Below, in pieces: positions 1 to 11,230 of a stretch of DNA of 64,000 bases. Origin of the DNA: Adiantum capillus-veneris (taxonomy: Eukaryota > Streptophyta > Polypodiopsida > Polypodiales > Pteridaceae); contig CM043969.1 in the NCBI GenBank assembly GCA_014529385.2, positions 17,119,446 through 17,183,445 on the forward strand, given 5' to 3'. Within the stretch, counting starts at the first letter, position 1. Every line of letters begins with the position of its first letter. A program made the position numbers and the translations under genes. Under the pieces are notes generated by a model. It did no database searches and was not told the DNA's origin. It worked only from the letters and a program-made list of their open reading frames with translations.

Positions 1-960
1 AAAGCCCTATGAGAACTTCGATTCCTGGCTACTATCTGCTTAAATCTCGATGCCCTTGAAACTTTTCGGGTCCTCTAACCGAGCCAATCAAAACAGGGAA
101 AAAACCTCTTGTACCATCCTGTTGTCCATTGGTCCCAACTTCTAAGTGGTATAATTGGCCCATCCAGACTCCATTTTCCACACTGTCACTTCCTGTGGCC
201 TTCACTTGTTGCATAGAACACATACAGTTTTTGGTGAAGCTCCAAAATCATCAGATAGCATGTCTATCGAGGCGACCAACCCGGCACCAACCTGGCCCCT
301 GGCAAAAATTTGGCTGCTAATAACTTGACATCCAAATCTTTGATTGCCGATCTAAAAAGCCCAACATGCTCCATAACTTAAGCACTACACACCCATCTAC
401 TAAAACTAGCTTGGGCTACTTGGCATCACTTGGCCTATCCCTCTCAGATCTGCAATGCACTCCAAATTTGACCAGCCATATCTTTTGCCCTGTAGATCCG
501 TTTGATTAACCGTTTAGACCTGCTTCTTCAACATTTTGAGCTCTACATTCCCAAGCCAAAAACCATCACCTTGATCCTCCTTCATCTGACATCATAATTG
601 GCCCTTCCTGGAGGCCTCTTGGTCTAGAAAACCACATAAAGCATACACATCCACTGCCACTTTCTTGCCCAGGCTCCTCCCATCTTCTCTAGCCCTTTGA
701 CATGCATCTATAAGCATAAACAACTTTATTCTTCTACCAACTGCAAAAACTGGCAAACACTATCCAAAATTTGTGAGCAAACCAAAAATCCTACTGTATG
801 TACAAAGTCTTATTTGTGGCTAGTGTAAACCCTGTCTAGGTTGGTTTCCCAACCCCTTCTATCAAAACTTGATGCACTGCTGGCACCAACACCGTTTTAA
901 AATAGAGATTGAGACACACACCATTCACTCTATTCTTGAGAAGACAATTGTTCATTAGCA
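1..960 (-). other. Downstream flank of the decayed Tat-like element
   Basis: Read on the minus strand, this follows the integrase C-terminus of the element described at 961-4905. It holds short broken reading frames only. By position it should be the tail of the integrase ORF, the 3' untranslated part and possibly the start of a 3' LTR, but no LTR boundary or polypurine tract is recognisable and the window ends before the element does. No independent gene is seen. Confidence 0.4.
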
Positions 961-2000
961 TCAGCAAATAAGTACCATTAGAAAAACCTGGTGGACTTTA
1001 TAGGGCCATGTCCATTTCTTCTTAAACTTCTTTTGGAAGGTGAAATCCAGATAGCTTTCATACTTCATCACTAAATCTTCCTTCTCTGTCTGTTTCTTTG
1101 GCAAGTGTTGGTTGAACTTTGCCACTCTTTTCTCCCGCTGGTTCACATAGTAATGTGTTGTCACTTCATGGTCCATCTTCAAAGCTTCAAGACTAGTTAT
1201 CTTATCCTACAAAACATCTTGGTGAGACTTATCAATGTGCCACATACCTTTTAGTTCACCTAGCTGCACATGTACATGCAAGACCGCTTCCTTGCCATAA
1301 ACCAAATCATAAGGAGTAAAGTTGGTAGCCACTTTGTAAGAGGTCTTGTATGCCCACATAAACTTATCAAGGTTGGCTTCCCACTCTTCAACCTATTTGT
1401 ATATATACTTTGTGAGCATTTTTACTATCTGTCCATTTGAACTCTCAACTAAACCGTTGCACTATGGATGATATGAAGATGAAAACCTGTACTGAACACC
1501 CAACTTCTCCACTAGTGCACGCACTAGCTTGCTTCTAAACCCTTGGCCCCAATAAAAAATGAGCACCCAAGGCACTCCAAAGTGGAAAAATATGCAATCA
1601 AAAAAAATTGTGCAAATGTATGGGCATTTACCTCCCTTATCGCCTTTTTGCTCCAACCCACGTGGTGGTAAGATAATCAATGGCGACCACAATGTACTTC
1701 TTACCATTTGCAGACTTAGGCAACAGATCGATAACATCTAACCCCCACTTTTCAAATGCATCCTGAGCTATGATAGCCCCTTGTGGTTTGGCTACCAATC
1801 ATCTTTCACCGATTGTTTGGCACTAATGGCATGTCTTGCACCAGTAGTGCACATCTCACATAATCAAAGGCCACCAAAAACCACCTCTTAAAATGCAAAA
1901 CAGTACCTAATCTTTGACTTGATGACCGCTTTCTTCATGACACTACTCCAATACCATTCTGATCTATTATTTGTAAATAACTCTCCTCAACACTCTGTCC
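961..2000 (-). pseudogene. Ty3/gypsy integrase, decayed (Tat-like element E1)
   Basis: Minus-strand integrase of element E1. It would insert the retrotransposon cDNA into the nuclear genome. The catalytic-core segment is readable at about 1450-1740, with a FGVP...GQGF stretch followed by HPQCNGLVESSNGQ (the conserved Glu region). The C-terminal domain at 961-1182 reads LVMKYESYLDFTFQKKFKK followed by W..PYKVHQVF, the usual GPY/F-like module of plant Ty3/gypsy integrases. The frame is interrupted by stops and shifts (an in-frame stop follows YIYK; another shift lies near 1740). It is the last pol domain, after RT, RNase H and the archaeal-type RNase H at higher coordinates, which is the normal Ty3/gypsy order for a minus-strand element. 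Non-functional. Confidence 0.8.
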
Positions 2001-2269
2001 CTTCCGTATGTCATCAAATCTTGCCCCACCTGAGTGAACTTTTGTGCCTTTTGAACAATCCTCCTCTTTTGCAACTTTGATAACCCCTCCAACATTCACC
2101 TGTGCTAAAAAAATTCTCAATCTCCTTGAGAGTTTCCCTACCCACATAAGTAGTAGGTGCCACATATAAACTTGATACTTGAGTCTATGCTCGACTCCTA
2201 GCCAACTGATCCGCTTCTTGATTTTGTTCTCTTCTAACATGCTTGAACTATACTTCTTCAAAAAACTTT

Positions 2270-2575
2270 AACAACTTCTTTATGGAAAAAAACCAATTCT
2301 TGAGAGAATCCTTTTTTACCTGCCATTGCCCCAAAAGCTGCTTTATAACTAGGAGAGCATCACCCTTAACTACCAACGTGGAGATGCCGAACTCCACACA
2401 CACTGCTTGAGCGACAAGTGAAGTGTCAAGTATTCTGCTTCATTATTCGTGTGAACACCCTCCAAATCATAGGCCCTTGGGAAAATTACCATACCTTGGT
2501 GATCCTGAATGACCACACCTCCTTCTCTTTTTGCACAACTCTTCTATAAGCGCCATCAAATGACATGGTAAAAGC
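2270..2575 (-). pseudogene. Archaeal-like RNase H (aRNH) remnant of E1
   Basis: In the minus frame near 2575 the peptide MSFDGAYRRVVQKEKEV is followed, in shifted frames, by pieces matching NEAEY and a GDA-LV-KQL-G-W run at 2345-2470. The spacing (FDGA, then NEAEYxxL, then GD..LV..Q..G.W) is the signature of the archaeal-type RNase H that plant Tat retrotransposons carry in addition to the ordinary RNase H. It sits between RT-RNase H (2640-3861) and integrase (961-2000), as expected. At least two frameshifts and several stops make it non-functional. This domain is why I assign E1 to the Tat group rather than to chromoviruses. Confidence 0.6.
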
Positions 2576-2639
2576 CTCCTTCAAGTCTCATTCCTCTGCA
2601 ACATCCTCTTTCACCACCCTTGGGTAGATGGGTAGGTCC

Positions 2640-3861
2640 GCATCCTTGTTGACCAAGATATCCACCAAATGAGACCTACTCGTATGATCAATTTTGAATT
2701 CAAATTCAAACTCCTGCAATTCAAGTACCCATTTTCTTATCCTTCTCCCTGGCTAGAGATGAAGCACCACTTCAGGCAACAAATTGTTAGATGTGAGCAC
2801 ATAAACTTTCGCACAATCAAATGCACTTTGAACTTGAAGCAGGAAAAGACCAAGGTCATCACCCACTATTTGGCCTTCGTATATGATCTCTCCCCGGGGC
2901 TAATCTCTCTACTATGAAAATAGATCAGCTTGTAGCACTTACCCACCTTTTGCATCAATAACACACCTATAGCAACCGTACCCACTATCATGGCCACATA
3001 AAAAACATCCTCATTTGTTAGGAGGACACACCTTAGGCAATTGACACAATATCTCCTTCACCTTGGCAAAGGCTATTTGTGCCTCTTCAGTCTATTGGAA
3101 ACCATGAACTCGTTGGCTCAATTTTTGAAGGAAGTACACATACTGGGAAAGCATCCAAAAGAACCCGGCCAGATACTTGAGTTTGTGCACAAAAGAAGCC
3201 AAACTTGTTGCATTGGTGGGAGGCTCCATCAAAACCAAAGCCTTCACTTTTTTGGGATTTGATTTAGTACCATTTTGTGAGACCACATGGCCCAAGAGAT
3301 GAGCTTGCGGCTATGCCAACCTTTTCGGGTTCAACTATCCTCCTTCCTCATCTAGCCTTTGGAAACACAACCTCAACTTGGACAAGTGCTCCACTTTGGA
3401 ACTATAGCAGCCAATATCATTCATGAAAACTCTGATAAACTTACCCAGGTATGGCCTGAATACCTTATTGATCCAATCCTAAAATGTAGCATATGCATTC
3501 ACCAATCCAAAAGGCATTAGATGATAAGCAAAACACCCCCATGGTGAGATGAAAGTAGTCTTTAACTGATCCTCCAATGCAATACCAATTTGAGAGTAAC
3601 CTAAAAAACCGTCCACAATAGAATACCGCTAATGACCTGTGACCTAGTTCAAAATCTCATCCTAAAATTAAAAGGGTAGTGGTTCCGCTTGGTAGCAGCA
3701 TTCAATTGCTTATAGTCAACACAGACCCTCCACTTCCCATTCTTCTTTGGTGTAATGAAAAGAGGGAAAACCCACTGAGCTTCTTTCATGGGATAGATAA
3801 TACCTACCTCCAATAGCTTGTTGATTTCCTGCCACAAAGATTCCTTATGAATATCCCCCAA
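2640..3861 (-). pseudogene. Ty3/gypsy reverse transcriptase and RNase H, decayed (E1)
   Basis: Minus-strand RT. The N-terminal fingers are clear at 3649-3861: INKLLEVGIIYPMKEAQWV, then PLFITPKKNGKWRVCVDYKQLN. Further downstream, in other frames, come FLGYSQIGIALEDQ, a LMPFGLVNAYATF block, then the active-site strand. The normally invariant YxDD/FMDD motif reads F-M-N-D-I near 3430, so the first catalytic Asp is changed to Asn. The thumb (LLGHVVSQNGTKSNPKKVKAL) follows at 3092-3295, and RNase H remnants at 2640-3050 end in IDHTSRSHLVDIL. Stops and frameshifts occur throughout. The combination of an altered active site and many breaks indicates an old, dead copy. Confidence 0.8.
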
Positions 3862-3873
3862 CCTTCTCAGTTT

Positions 3874-4817
3874 CTATGCCTTTGGCTTACACCCAGGCTT
3901 GAGAAAAATTCGATGTTCCACTCCTTTAGCTGCCCACAAATCTTTGTACTCAGTAGCGAACAAACTAAGATATAATGCACATAGCTCCACGTAGCTTTCC
4001 TTTTCTTGCTTGGTTAGGTCCTCCCCCAACATATTCTCTACTTCTTCAGCTTCTAGACCGCTAATCGAAGTTTGCATACCTTCATTGGGCTTAGAAAAAT
4101 CCACCATGACCCCAAATAGATCTGTGTCCAAGTCTTCATCACTCTCTTCCTCTTCCACACTACTCAAGCCTGCATCATAAGTCAATTACATCTCATATTT
4201 GTAGTTGGTACTAGAGCCTTCTCAATCATCCTCAGCCACTTGTGAAAATGGCTTTCACTGGTCTTCAAGTTGAGCACAATTTGCCCACCATTTTCTTGAT
4301 CTGGCAAGGTAAAAATCCTAGTTTCCCAATCCTGCTTGGACCCAATTGCCAACAACCATGGCCTCCTCAGTATGACTAGATAAGCATTTTCACCTGCTTT
4401 CATAATAACAAAGAAGTCAATGAGGCATTCTATACCCATAACTTTTATCTTCACATCCTGGGCCATTCCCAAATGCTGAGCTTTGGCATGGTTGGCCATC
4501 CTCATCCAAACATTAGACCGGACCATAGACTTGATGCCTATATCTTTCATAGTAGACTCCATTATCACACAGACTTGAGCACCACCATCAATATATTCTT
4601 GCACCTGCTTCTTCCTTTCCACCAAAACCTCCACCACTGGAAGCACATCCGTGGGATTCCCCACCCTTAAGGATAGATTCTGCACAGCATGTGCATCACC
4701 TCTTGCACGGGATAGCCTTGTACTAACACTGGTCGACCATTGCATCCTCAATCTAGGGTTCAATGCAAGCAATTGTTCAAAAGTGATATTAGCTTTTTGG
4801 TTTTGAACATCACTCAC
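3874..4817 (-). pseudogene. Retroviral-type aspartic protease region of E1
   Basis: Aspartic protease that would process the Gag-Pol polyprotein. In the 211-residue frame (4182-4817) the active-site strand reads EYIDGGAQVCVIMESTMKDIGI, the DGG(A/S) form common in Tat and Athila proteases, followed by a flap-side IKVMGIECLIDFFVIMK and a C-terminal AYLVILRRPWL (the ILGRPWL motif, with Gly changed to Arg). An acidic linker in another frame (3874-4185, SVEEEESDEDLDTDLFG) joins protease to RT. The ORF is cut on its 5' side close to 4905, exactly where the younger LTR element is inserted; gag resumes beyond 9356. Confidence 0.75.
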
Positions 4818-4905
4818 CAGATCATATTCGGGATGACCTCGCCCTAGTTGAAAATCTATCTGCTTGATCTTTTGCCATCATCGCCTTTTACTTAACTCAG
4901 GCTGC

Positions 4906-5206
4906 TGTTAACCCTCATGGCTCACGGACACCCCATCACTTGCGACGGACGTGTATTATGTATTTGGTAGAGTCAGGTACCGGGCTTGTCGGTCCAATAG
5001 GAAAAGGGTAAGAGTGATCGCCGATGAGAGGCGCACTCTAACTGGGACATTCAAGGGATTAGTTGGCTAAGCATGGGCGCCCAAGTGTGAATGGGGTGAG
5101 CTCATATAAAAGCCAACTAAACCTAAAATTCACTCATTCTGTCATTTGTGCAATAGAAGAGTGCTCTTGCTCCATCTCCATCTCCATATTCTTCTTCTTC
5201 ACCTCC

Positions 5207-5249
<43 letters not shown>

Positions 5250-5508
5250 AGAGAGAGTGAGAGTGTGTGTGCGATCGAGCATTACGAAGGCACGACGGCG
5301 GCGAAGCGGTTGAGCACGGCACGAATGCAGCTTCTTCTTCATCGCGGCAAGGAATCCACCATGAAGGCGAGCGTAGAGCGGTGAGTGACACACCCTTTGC
5401 TCTCTTGAGCTTGCTAGATTAGTCTTGTTGTGTGCTTGGAGCCATTTGTGGCTCGCACACGGTGTATCGGCAAGTCCCTTGCTTCGACAGTGCGGCAAGG
5501 AGCGCACA
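4906..5508 (+). repeat. 5' LTR of E2
   Basis: Starts TGTTAACCCTCATGG and ends GGAGCGCACA. It contains a TATAAAA box at 5105-5111, then a (GT)n tract at about 5210-5244 shared with the 3' LTR. The 3' LTR at 8751-9355 is nearly identical. Confidence 0.92.
5105..5111 (+). promoter_or_regulatory. TATA box in the E2 5' LTR
   Basis: TATAAAA within ctcatataaaagccaac, about 200 bp into the LTR, in the right place for the U3 promoter. The same box is at 8950-8956 in the 3' LTR. Confidence 0.6.
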
Positions 5509-5512
5509 TTTT

Positions 5513-5530
5513 TGGCGCCGCTGCCAGGGA
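5513..5530 (+). promoter_or_regulatory. Primer-binding site of E2 (tRNA-Asp type)
   Basis: TGGCGCCGCTGCCAGGGA, four bases after the LTR end. It is close to the TGGCGCCGTTGCCGGGGA complementary to the 3' end of plant tRNA-Asp, as used by Tat and Athila elements. Two bases differ. Confidence 0.8.
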
Positions 5531-6276
5531 AATGCCCAACACTAAGCTTGGTTAAGCACCTTACGCTTTCTTGTGATGCAATTTCAATTGAAGGATTTGT
5601 GAAGAAGGAAGGTGTGTGGTTGTGTGGAGAAGATTTTTGTTACACTGTACTGTCTTTTTTGTTTTCTGTAAAGAAGGAGTTACAAGTTTTTTGCAATGTA
5701 TTGTTAGAATTAAGGTATTAGCTATGGAATGTTAGTTCTCTAAGGTTCAATGTTAGTTCTGTAAGGTTAGTTTTGTAGATCTGTTAGCTATTGTAGTACT
5801 GTGTAAACAGTGTTAGAGTGTGTGTGGCAGTATCTCTATTAGCTGTAAGTAGATAAGTTAGGTGTAGGTTAAGTGTGTGTGTGCGCGCGTGCACGGCGCG
5901 GCCGCGTCGACTTAAAAAAATAAATAAAAAAAATCTTTTAAAAAAATAAATAAATTAAAAGAAGGATCGAGGTGGGGATCATTCCCCAAGCCCAAGCTCA
6001 AACCCAGACCTCAGTCCTCAGTTTTAAAATATAGTTTATACACCTTTTTATATTTAAAAACTATTTTTAGGATTTCGAGGACTATAAAGACTATTTTTAG
6101 GATTTTGAGGGCTTCACGTAGCCGAATAGGGAGCTGTAAAGCACGGCACGTTCCTTTAGCCAAAACACTCGTCTTGAGCTATTACACGCCATATTTTGTG
6201 GCTTGGTTACAAAAAATAACCAAGAATAACGAAAAACTTGGGTTATAAACACCTTAAAAAAAAAAAAAAAAACTAA
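5531..6276 (+). other. E2 untranslated leader
   Basis: No convincing gene. It contains GTTAGTTCTGTAAGG-like short repeats (about 5725-5770), a GC-rich patch at 5880-5910 (gtgcgcgcgtgcacggcgcggccgcg) and A/T-rich stretches at 5910-5960 and 6255-6273. It probably functions as leader and packaging sequence. Confidence 0.5.
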
Positions 6277-7377
6277 GTGAGCGGCCTTCACGAGCACTCA
6301 CCAACGCGTTTAGAGTGTGGAGGTCACATGTACCTACGCTTTGGACGAGTGTTAGAGCATGAGCATATTGGTAGTGCCTCCATTTACGCGGGCACCCATT
6401 ATTCCTCCACCCTAGGTTTTGGACCTTCGACCGAGACTCAAGGTAGCGCGAACCAAGATCCTCATATCGCGTCTAGTGATTCTTTCTCTGACTACGAAGT
6501 CATGGAGGGGTATCCTACACCAATCCTTGATAGTTCAAGTCAAGACATGCATGCCATGGGCCCACGGCCCGGGTCCAGCGTGTTTAGCCGCTTAAAAGAG
6601 ACCCTTAGTAGAGCTACTCGCTCCGAACATGCGGTTAATGAAATAAATGAAGGGAGTGGGGAAGTAAATTCGTCATTCATTCCTAAAATAGACCCTATGC
6701 TTCTTGAGAGTGTGCATGTGAATGTTCGATCCACTACACCTCCTGATCCTTTAGGACTATCTCCCTTTGAGGTTTTACTACTGCAAGCAACAAGGGAGAG
6801 GGAAATTGAGAACCTACGAAGGTTAGAACAAAGTCGAGCCCTGAAAGCAAAGGTTCCTATGACAACAATCATGCCAGCCGAGCAACCAAGTGCTCCCAAG
6901 GTAGCAATCACGGAGGGGCAAGCGATGGGGAGCAATAATGCTTCCACTTCGAGGGAAACCTCCAGCACGCCAGGCCTAGATGGGATATTCCTAAACGAAA
7001 ATTAGGAGTATGACCTATAAGCAGAAGCTTTAACTGATCGGTACACAGGACACACCTATCATGTGGGTTCGTTAGATGTTCTACAATCCACATCGGGTGC
7101 TACTAGCATAGATGAGCAACAACAGAAAGTCTGTGATGTCCTCCATAGGATTGTCGTTTCTCCCATTGCACAAGCCTACCCTTTTGACCAAGATGACTAT
7201 AGGCGTCTAGTGACCTTCTTAGTAAACATGGGCACCTATGATGAAGAAGAAAATTTACAGGACTACACAGATGGCACATATAGTCTCATGGATGATGACT
7301 TTGTTTATCTCGACGACGAGGATAGGGGTTTAGCCTTAGGGTTTCCCCCCAACCTCTACAATATCCTATTCCCTTGA
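6277..7377 (+). pseudogene. Gag-like ORF of E2, two in-frame stops
   Basis: One reading frame runs from 6277 to 7377 with only two stops, TAG at 7003-7005 and TAA at 7018-7020. It would encode about 366 residues. The N-terminal half is Ser/Thr-rich and low in hydrophobics (SRLKETLSRATRSEH), followed by a charged amphipathic helix (QATREREIENLRRLEQSRAL). The last 100 residues are very acidic (YDEEENLQDYTDGTY, DDDFVYLDDEDRG). There is no zinc knuckle and no similarity to protease or RT that I can see. Its position after the leader of an LTR element suggests a degenerate Gag or Gag-leader protein; this is inferred from position, not homology. The ATG at 6277 is the first in frame after the A-rich stretch. 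Confidence 0.5.
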
Positions 7378-8737
7378 CTCTCTAGGGGGAGTGCAACTAA
7401 TTAGGTTAGGGTTCCTTATGTTTTTTGTTGTGTTCAATAAGTGTTGGTACCTTTTCCCACTAATGTGCCTCATGGAGGTATTCCTTTTGTTTCCTAGTGT
7501 GTACAGGAGCGTGTTGCTATTGATAGGATTTGGACCTTCATGGAACCTTTCTCTCGTTCACACTTCAGATCAAGCGCCACCATCAACACAAACAGGTGTT
7601 TCTTGTCCATTAGCATTGTCTCTTATCTTTTTTGCATCTATGATTGTCTGCTTTAATTGTGATTGGTAGCCTAATATTCACCGCATTTGCTTAGTATCAA
7701 ACATTTAATTCAATGTAATTTTTTGTCATAATCACTTGTCTAGGTTTAAAAATCAAGCAGTCCGACTAAGCTAGTTTGACCAAGTTAGGTGTTAGAGATC
7801 TTCTCTTAATACCATGGGGAATGCCTTCCTAATAATCAATGGTTACTTAGGTTCTTAATCCGATTTAGGCAGCATTGTGTGAAATGTACTAGGGCTTTCT
7901 AGTGGGCTTGACCCTATTGACCTTTAGCTTAAGTATTATAAAGGGATTTTACTAGTGTGATGAGCCTGGGGAGGTGTATCAGTGTTATATGACCCCCCAA
8001 AGTTACAAAATTAAAATGATGAAAATGAACAAACAAAAAATCAAAGTGCCACAATGTAAAATCTTAAGCTGGAAGAGAAATCTCAGCTTGATTGGGTACT
8101 TCACTCACATGTATCGCCTATGGTACTAGAGCCCTAGAGGTTCCCAGTATGGGCGCATTTTCTTGAAAAGCAAAAAACCCAAGGCATACAAAATAAGCAC
8201 ACACATCAAAATTGAATCACTGTGAAAAGAATTTGGGGGGTCAAAGAAAAAGCAATCAGTTAGGAGATGCTTTCATGAGAAATTCCTTTTATGGTAGCTT
8301 AACTACAAGGTCTTCTAGATATAGCCTCTAGTCAGCCCTCGAACATGAATACTTGGCTCTCACAATTAAACAACTTAATTGACCACAGAAAATTAAGAAG
8401 CTTACCCATGGTATTAATATTCGATCTCTAGTGCCTTTCGACCGTCAAATTAGCAACCCCAGACTTGTTTAATTTTTTACCTTTACATCTGTTTATGCAT
8501 TTGATTACATTGAAATTTAATGTTCATTGCTGACAAATTGTTTGAAATTCTTTTACCAATCAATTTGTCTACCTAAAACTGCATATGCTTTTTAATCACT
8601 TATGAGAATGCAATTACTGTGCCAATGTTTTTTGATTTTGCAGTGACTGAAGAAGGCTAAGGACATTCATCTCAAATGCTCTTCCACCTCGACAAACGAA
8701 CTTCAACTCAATAGCTTCCGAGGATGGAATCTACATC
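7378..8737 (+). other. E2 3' internal region without a gene
   Basis: About 1.36 kb between the Gag-like ORF and the purine tract. Only short ORFs with no recognisable domain occur; pol is completely absent. Confidence 0.6.
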
Positions 8738-8748
8738 AGGAAGGGGGG
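8738..8748 (+). promoter_or_regulatory. Polypurine tract of E2
   Basis: AGGAAGGGGGG directly upstream of ta|TGTTAACC, the start of the 3' LTR. It is the expected plus-strand priming site. Confidence 0.75.
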
Positions 8749-8750
8749 TA

Positions 8751-9051
8751 TGTTAACCCTCATGGCTCACGGACACCCCATCACTTGCGACGGACGTGTA
8801 TTATGTATTTGGTAGAGTCAGGTACCGGGCTTGTCGGTCCAATAGGAAAAGGGTAAGAGTGATCGCCGATGAGAGGCGCACTCTAACTGGGACATTCAAG
8901 GGATTAGTTGGCTAAGCATGGGCGCCCAAGTGTGAATGGGGTGAGCTCATATAAAAGCCAACTAAACCTAAAATTCACTCATTTTGTCATTTGTGCAATA
9001 GAAGAGTGCTCTTGCTCCATCTCCATCTCCATATTCTTCTTCTTCACCTCC

Positions 9052-9096
<45 letters not shown>

Positions 9097-9355
9097 AGAG
9101 AGAGTGAGTGTGTGTGTGCGATCGAGCATTACGAAGACACGACGGCGGCGAAGCGGTTGAGCATGGCACGAATGCAGCTTCTTCTTCATCGCGGCAAGGA
9201 ATCCACCACGAAGGCGAGGGTAGAGCGGTGAGTGACACACCCTTTGCTCTCTTGAGCTTGCTAGATTAGTCTTGTTGTGTGCTTGGAGCCATTTGTGGCT
9301 CGCACACGGTGTATCGGCAAGTCCCTTGCTTCAACAGTGCGAGAAGGAGCGCACA
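8751..9355 (+). repeat. 3' LTR of E2
   Basis: Begins TGTTAACCC and ends GGAGCGCACA; matches 4906-5508 with few changes (for example cattctgtc versus cattttgtc, gaaggcac versus gaagacac). The TATA box is at 8950-8956 and the (GT)n tract at about 9053-9092. Confidence 0.92.
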
Positions 9356-10326
9356 ACTGCTCTTTCCTCTCGTTCACTTTCTCTTTCCCTTTCCTAGTTC
9401 TGGTTTCCCGCTCCGTCTTGGTCTCCCTTTCATACCTTGCTCTTTTGTTGGCCATAACATCAATCTCCTGCTGATTAACCCCAATAATGTTGACTCATTG
9501 CACTTCATCATTACCTAGTGGGGCTGGTGGTGCCTGCTTTTCAATACCTTGCTGCTCCCTTTGACCATTGAATTGTGCTTCTCCTCAACCTTGACCAAAT
9601 AGAGGGTACATGCTGCCCTTTTCCCTTGGTGGATGAGGGCAATCTAGAGCATAATGGCCCTCTTCTCTACAATTATAACACCTACCAGGCAATTGCCTAG
9701 CCCTACCTCTTATTGCCCTTGGCTACCCTCTGTCCATTACACTCAAGTGTAACTCTTGCATTTGCTCACTTAAATCTTGAACAGTACGTACCACTATTGA
9801 GGAATTGTTGCCGTTGATCAACCCCAATAATGTTTTCTGTTTGCACTTCATCATTACTTGGTGGGGCTGGGGGTGCCTGATTTTCAATAGCTTGCTACTC
9901 CCTTTGACCATTGAATTGTGCTTTTCCTCAGCCTTGGCCAAATAGAGGGTACATGCAGCCCCTTTCCCTCGGTGGATGAGGGCAATCTGGAGCATAATGG
10001 CCCTCTTCTCTGCAATTATAACACCTACCAGGCAACTGCCTAGCCCTGCCTTTTCCTACCCTTGGCTGCCCTTTGTCCATTACACTCAAGAGTAACTCTT
10101 GCATTTGCTCACTTAAATCTTGATCAGTACGTACCCACTCTTGAGGAATTGCTGCTGCCCCTCGGTTTGCTTGGTTATCCGCTTGAGTCTCCTCCCTCGA
10201 AGTTGGAGCAGGGTTCGGGGCCATCAACTTGTATGCGCCTTGCTTGATATTCTTCTTGATTTTCCTGCTTTTGGGCCACGCTATAGCAACTGAACCATTG
10301 TAATTTTTTGGGCTTTCAAAATCCAA
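9356..10326 (-). pseudogene. Gag C-terminal region of E1 with duplicated zinc knuckle
   Basis: Minus-strand Gag (nucleocapsid end) of the Tat-like element, cut off from its protease by E2. In the frame 9928-10326, a basic tract (KSRKIKKNIKQGAYKLM) leads to CYNCREEGHYAPDCPHPP, a CCHC zinc knuckle (C-x2-C-x4-H-x4-C) that would bind genomic RNA. About 342 bp further downstream on the minus strand (near 9640-9690) the same sequence returns as CYNCREEGHYALDCPHPP. The two are part of a tandem duplication (about 9475-9795 and 9817-10137), each copy including the QDLSEQMQELHLSVMD block. Stops and frameshifts separate the copies, so the protein is not intact. Confidence 0.75.
9475..10137 (-). repeat. 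Tandem duplication, about 342-bp unit, inside E1 gag
   Basis: aaccccaataatgtt occurs at about 9477 and 9819. From there the sequence repeats through the zinc-knuckle coding segment to aaatcttgaacagtacgtacc / aaatcttgatcagtacgtacc. The copies differ by scattered substitutions, so the duplication is not very recent. Confidence 0.8.
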
Positions 10327-11230
10327 TTTTTCTCAAACCTTGGGATGCAAACATATGATGAATTTTTCCAGCTTAAAGTACTCACCGCCACCTGTGCATG
10401 GCAACTGTAAAATCCCTCAAATGTTCTTCAGAACGGGCAAGAAAAGCCCCAAATTCCTCATTCACTTCTTGCTTCAAACTCTTCAATCTTGCATTTGAAT
10501 CAACAGGAGATACCTCGTTTTGAAAGTCTTGCAAAAATCGAGTCCGCAAAGTTGGTCACATGAACCTCAATTCACCATCTAGAGCATAAAACCATGTCTT
10601 TGGCCTTCCTCGCATCAGCAGTGGAACCATATGCATCTTGTTATCCTCAGTAGACATTTGCAATGACATCATATATAGCTGAAAGTCAGATTTTACTCTT
10701 CCGCTTTGGACCATAACCTCTTGCTACCATCTCTTCTTGATGAAAAACCGCTTCTTTGATCAAACCCAAAGAGCAATCTGATGGTCCTTAGTGGGCTCAC
10801 CAAAAGATGGATAGGGGAAAAGGGGAACACACCTGGAACACAAACAATCTGCCTCTGTATAGCCCAATAATCACTGCATCCCAATCCACTAGAGTTCACC
10901 TTCAAAACTTGTCAATTTTTCCTACAAATCGTTGTCTCCACACGATCGTATGCACACAACCCTTGCACTAATAGTTGACAATACACCACAAAAACTTTCC
11001 TGGTTGACAGCTTCTACACAACACAAACCACTCTCTCTTTCTCTCTCACACTCACACCACAGGTCTGAGTAAGAACACACTTCTCAAACCGGCACCAGAC
11101 AACAAGGATAGAGGAAAGACTAGAAGGGGGGAATAGGCAAAGGAGACGACTACAAACTTGACTATGGATTATTTCAATTACTGACAACAAACACCTGCTA
11201 CAACCCCAAAAACTTTCTACTATCACACAA
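10327..11230 (-). pseudogene. Gag N-terminal region of E1, heavily broken
   Basis: Continues the minus-strand gag upstream of the zinc-knuckle part. Fragments such as the 70-codon frame at 10693-10905 (ending in GFSSRRDGSKRLWSKAEE) and the adjoining frames are separated by many stops. No specific capsid motif can be named; the assignment rests on position between the zinc knuckle and the possible primer-binding site at about 11231-11243. Confidence 0.4.

Larger units (their letters stand above)
4906..9355 (+). mobile_element. Nested non-autonomous LTR retrotransposon (E2)
   Basis: A complete 4.45-kb LTR element with 603-bp and 605-bp LTRs (4906-5508, 8751-9355) that both begin TGTTAACC and end GCGCACA. 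A tRNA-Asp-like primer-binding site follows the 5' LTR and a purine tract precedes the 3' LTR. Flanking 5-mers are gctgc (4901-4905) and actgc (9356-9360), a likely target-site duplication with one change. It interrupts E1 between gag and protease, in the opposite orientation. By eye the LTRs differ at about eight positions plus repeat length, so the insertion is recent compared with its host. The interior encodes only a broken Gag-like ORF and no RT or integrase, so it would need proteins in trans. Confidence 0.9.

Noticed and set aside
6540-6968. 142-codon minus-strand ORF inside E2
   Set aside because: Antisense shadow of the Gag-like frame; no features of its own.
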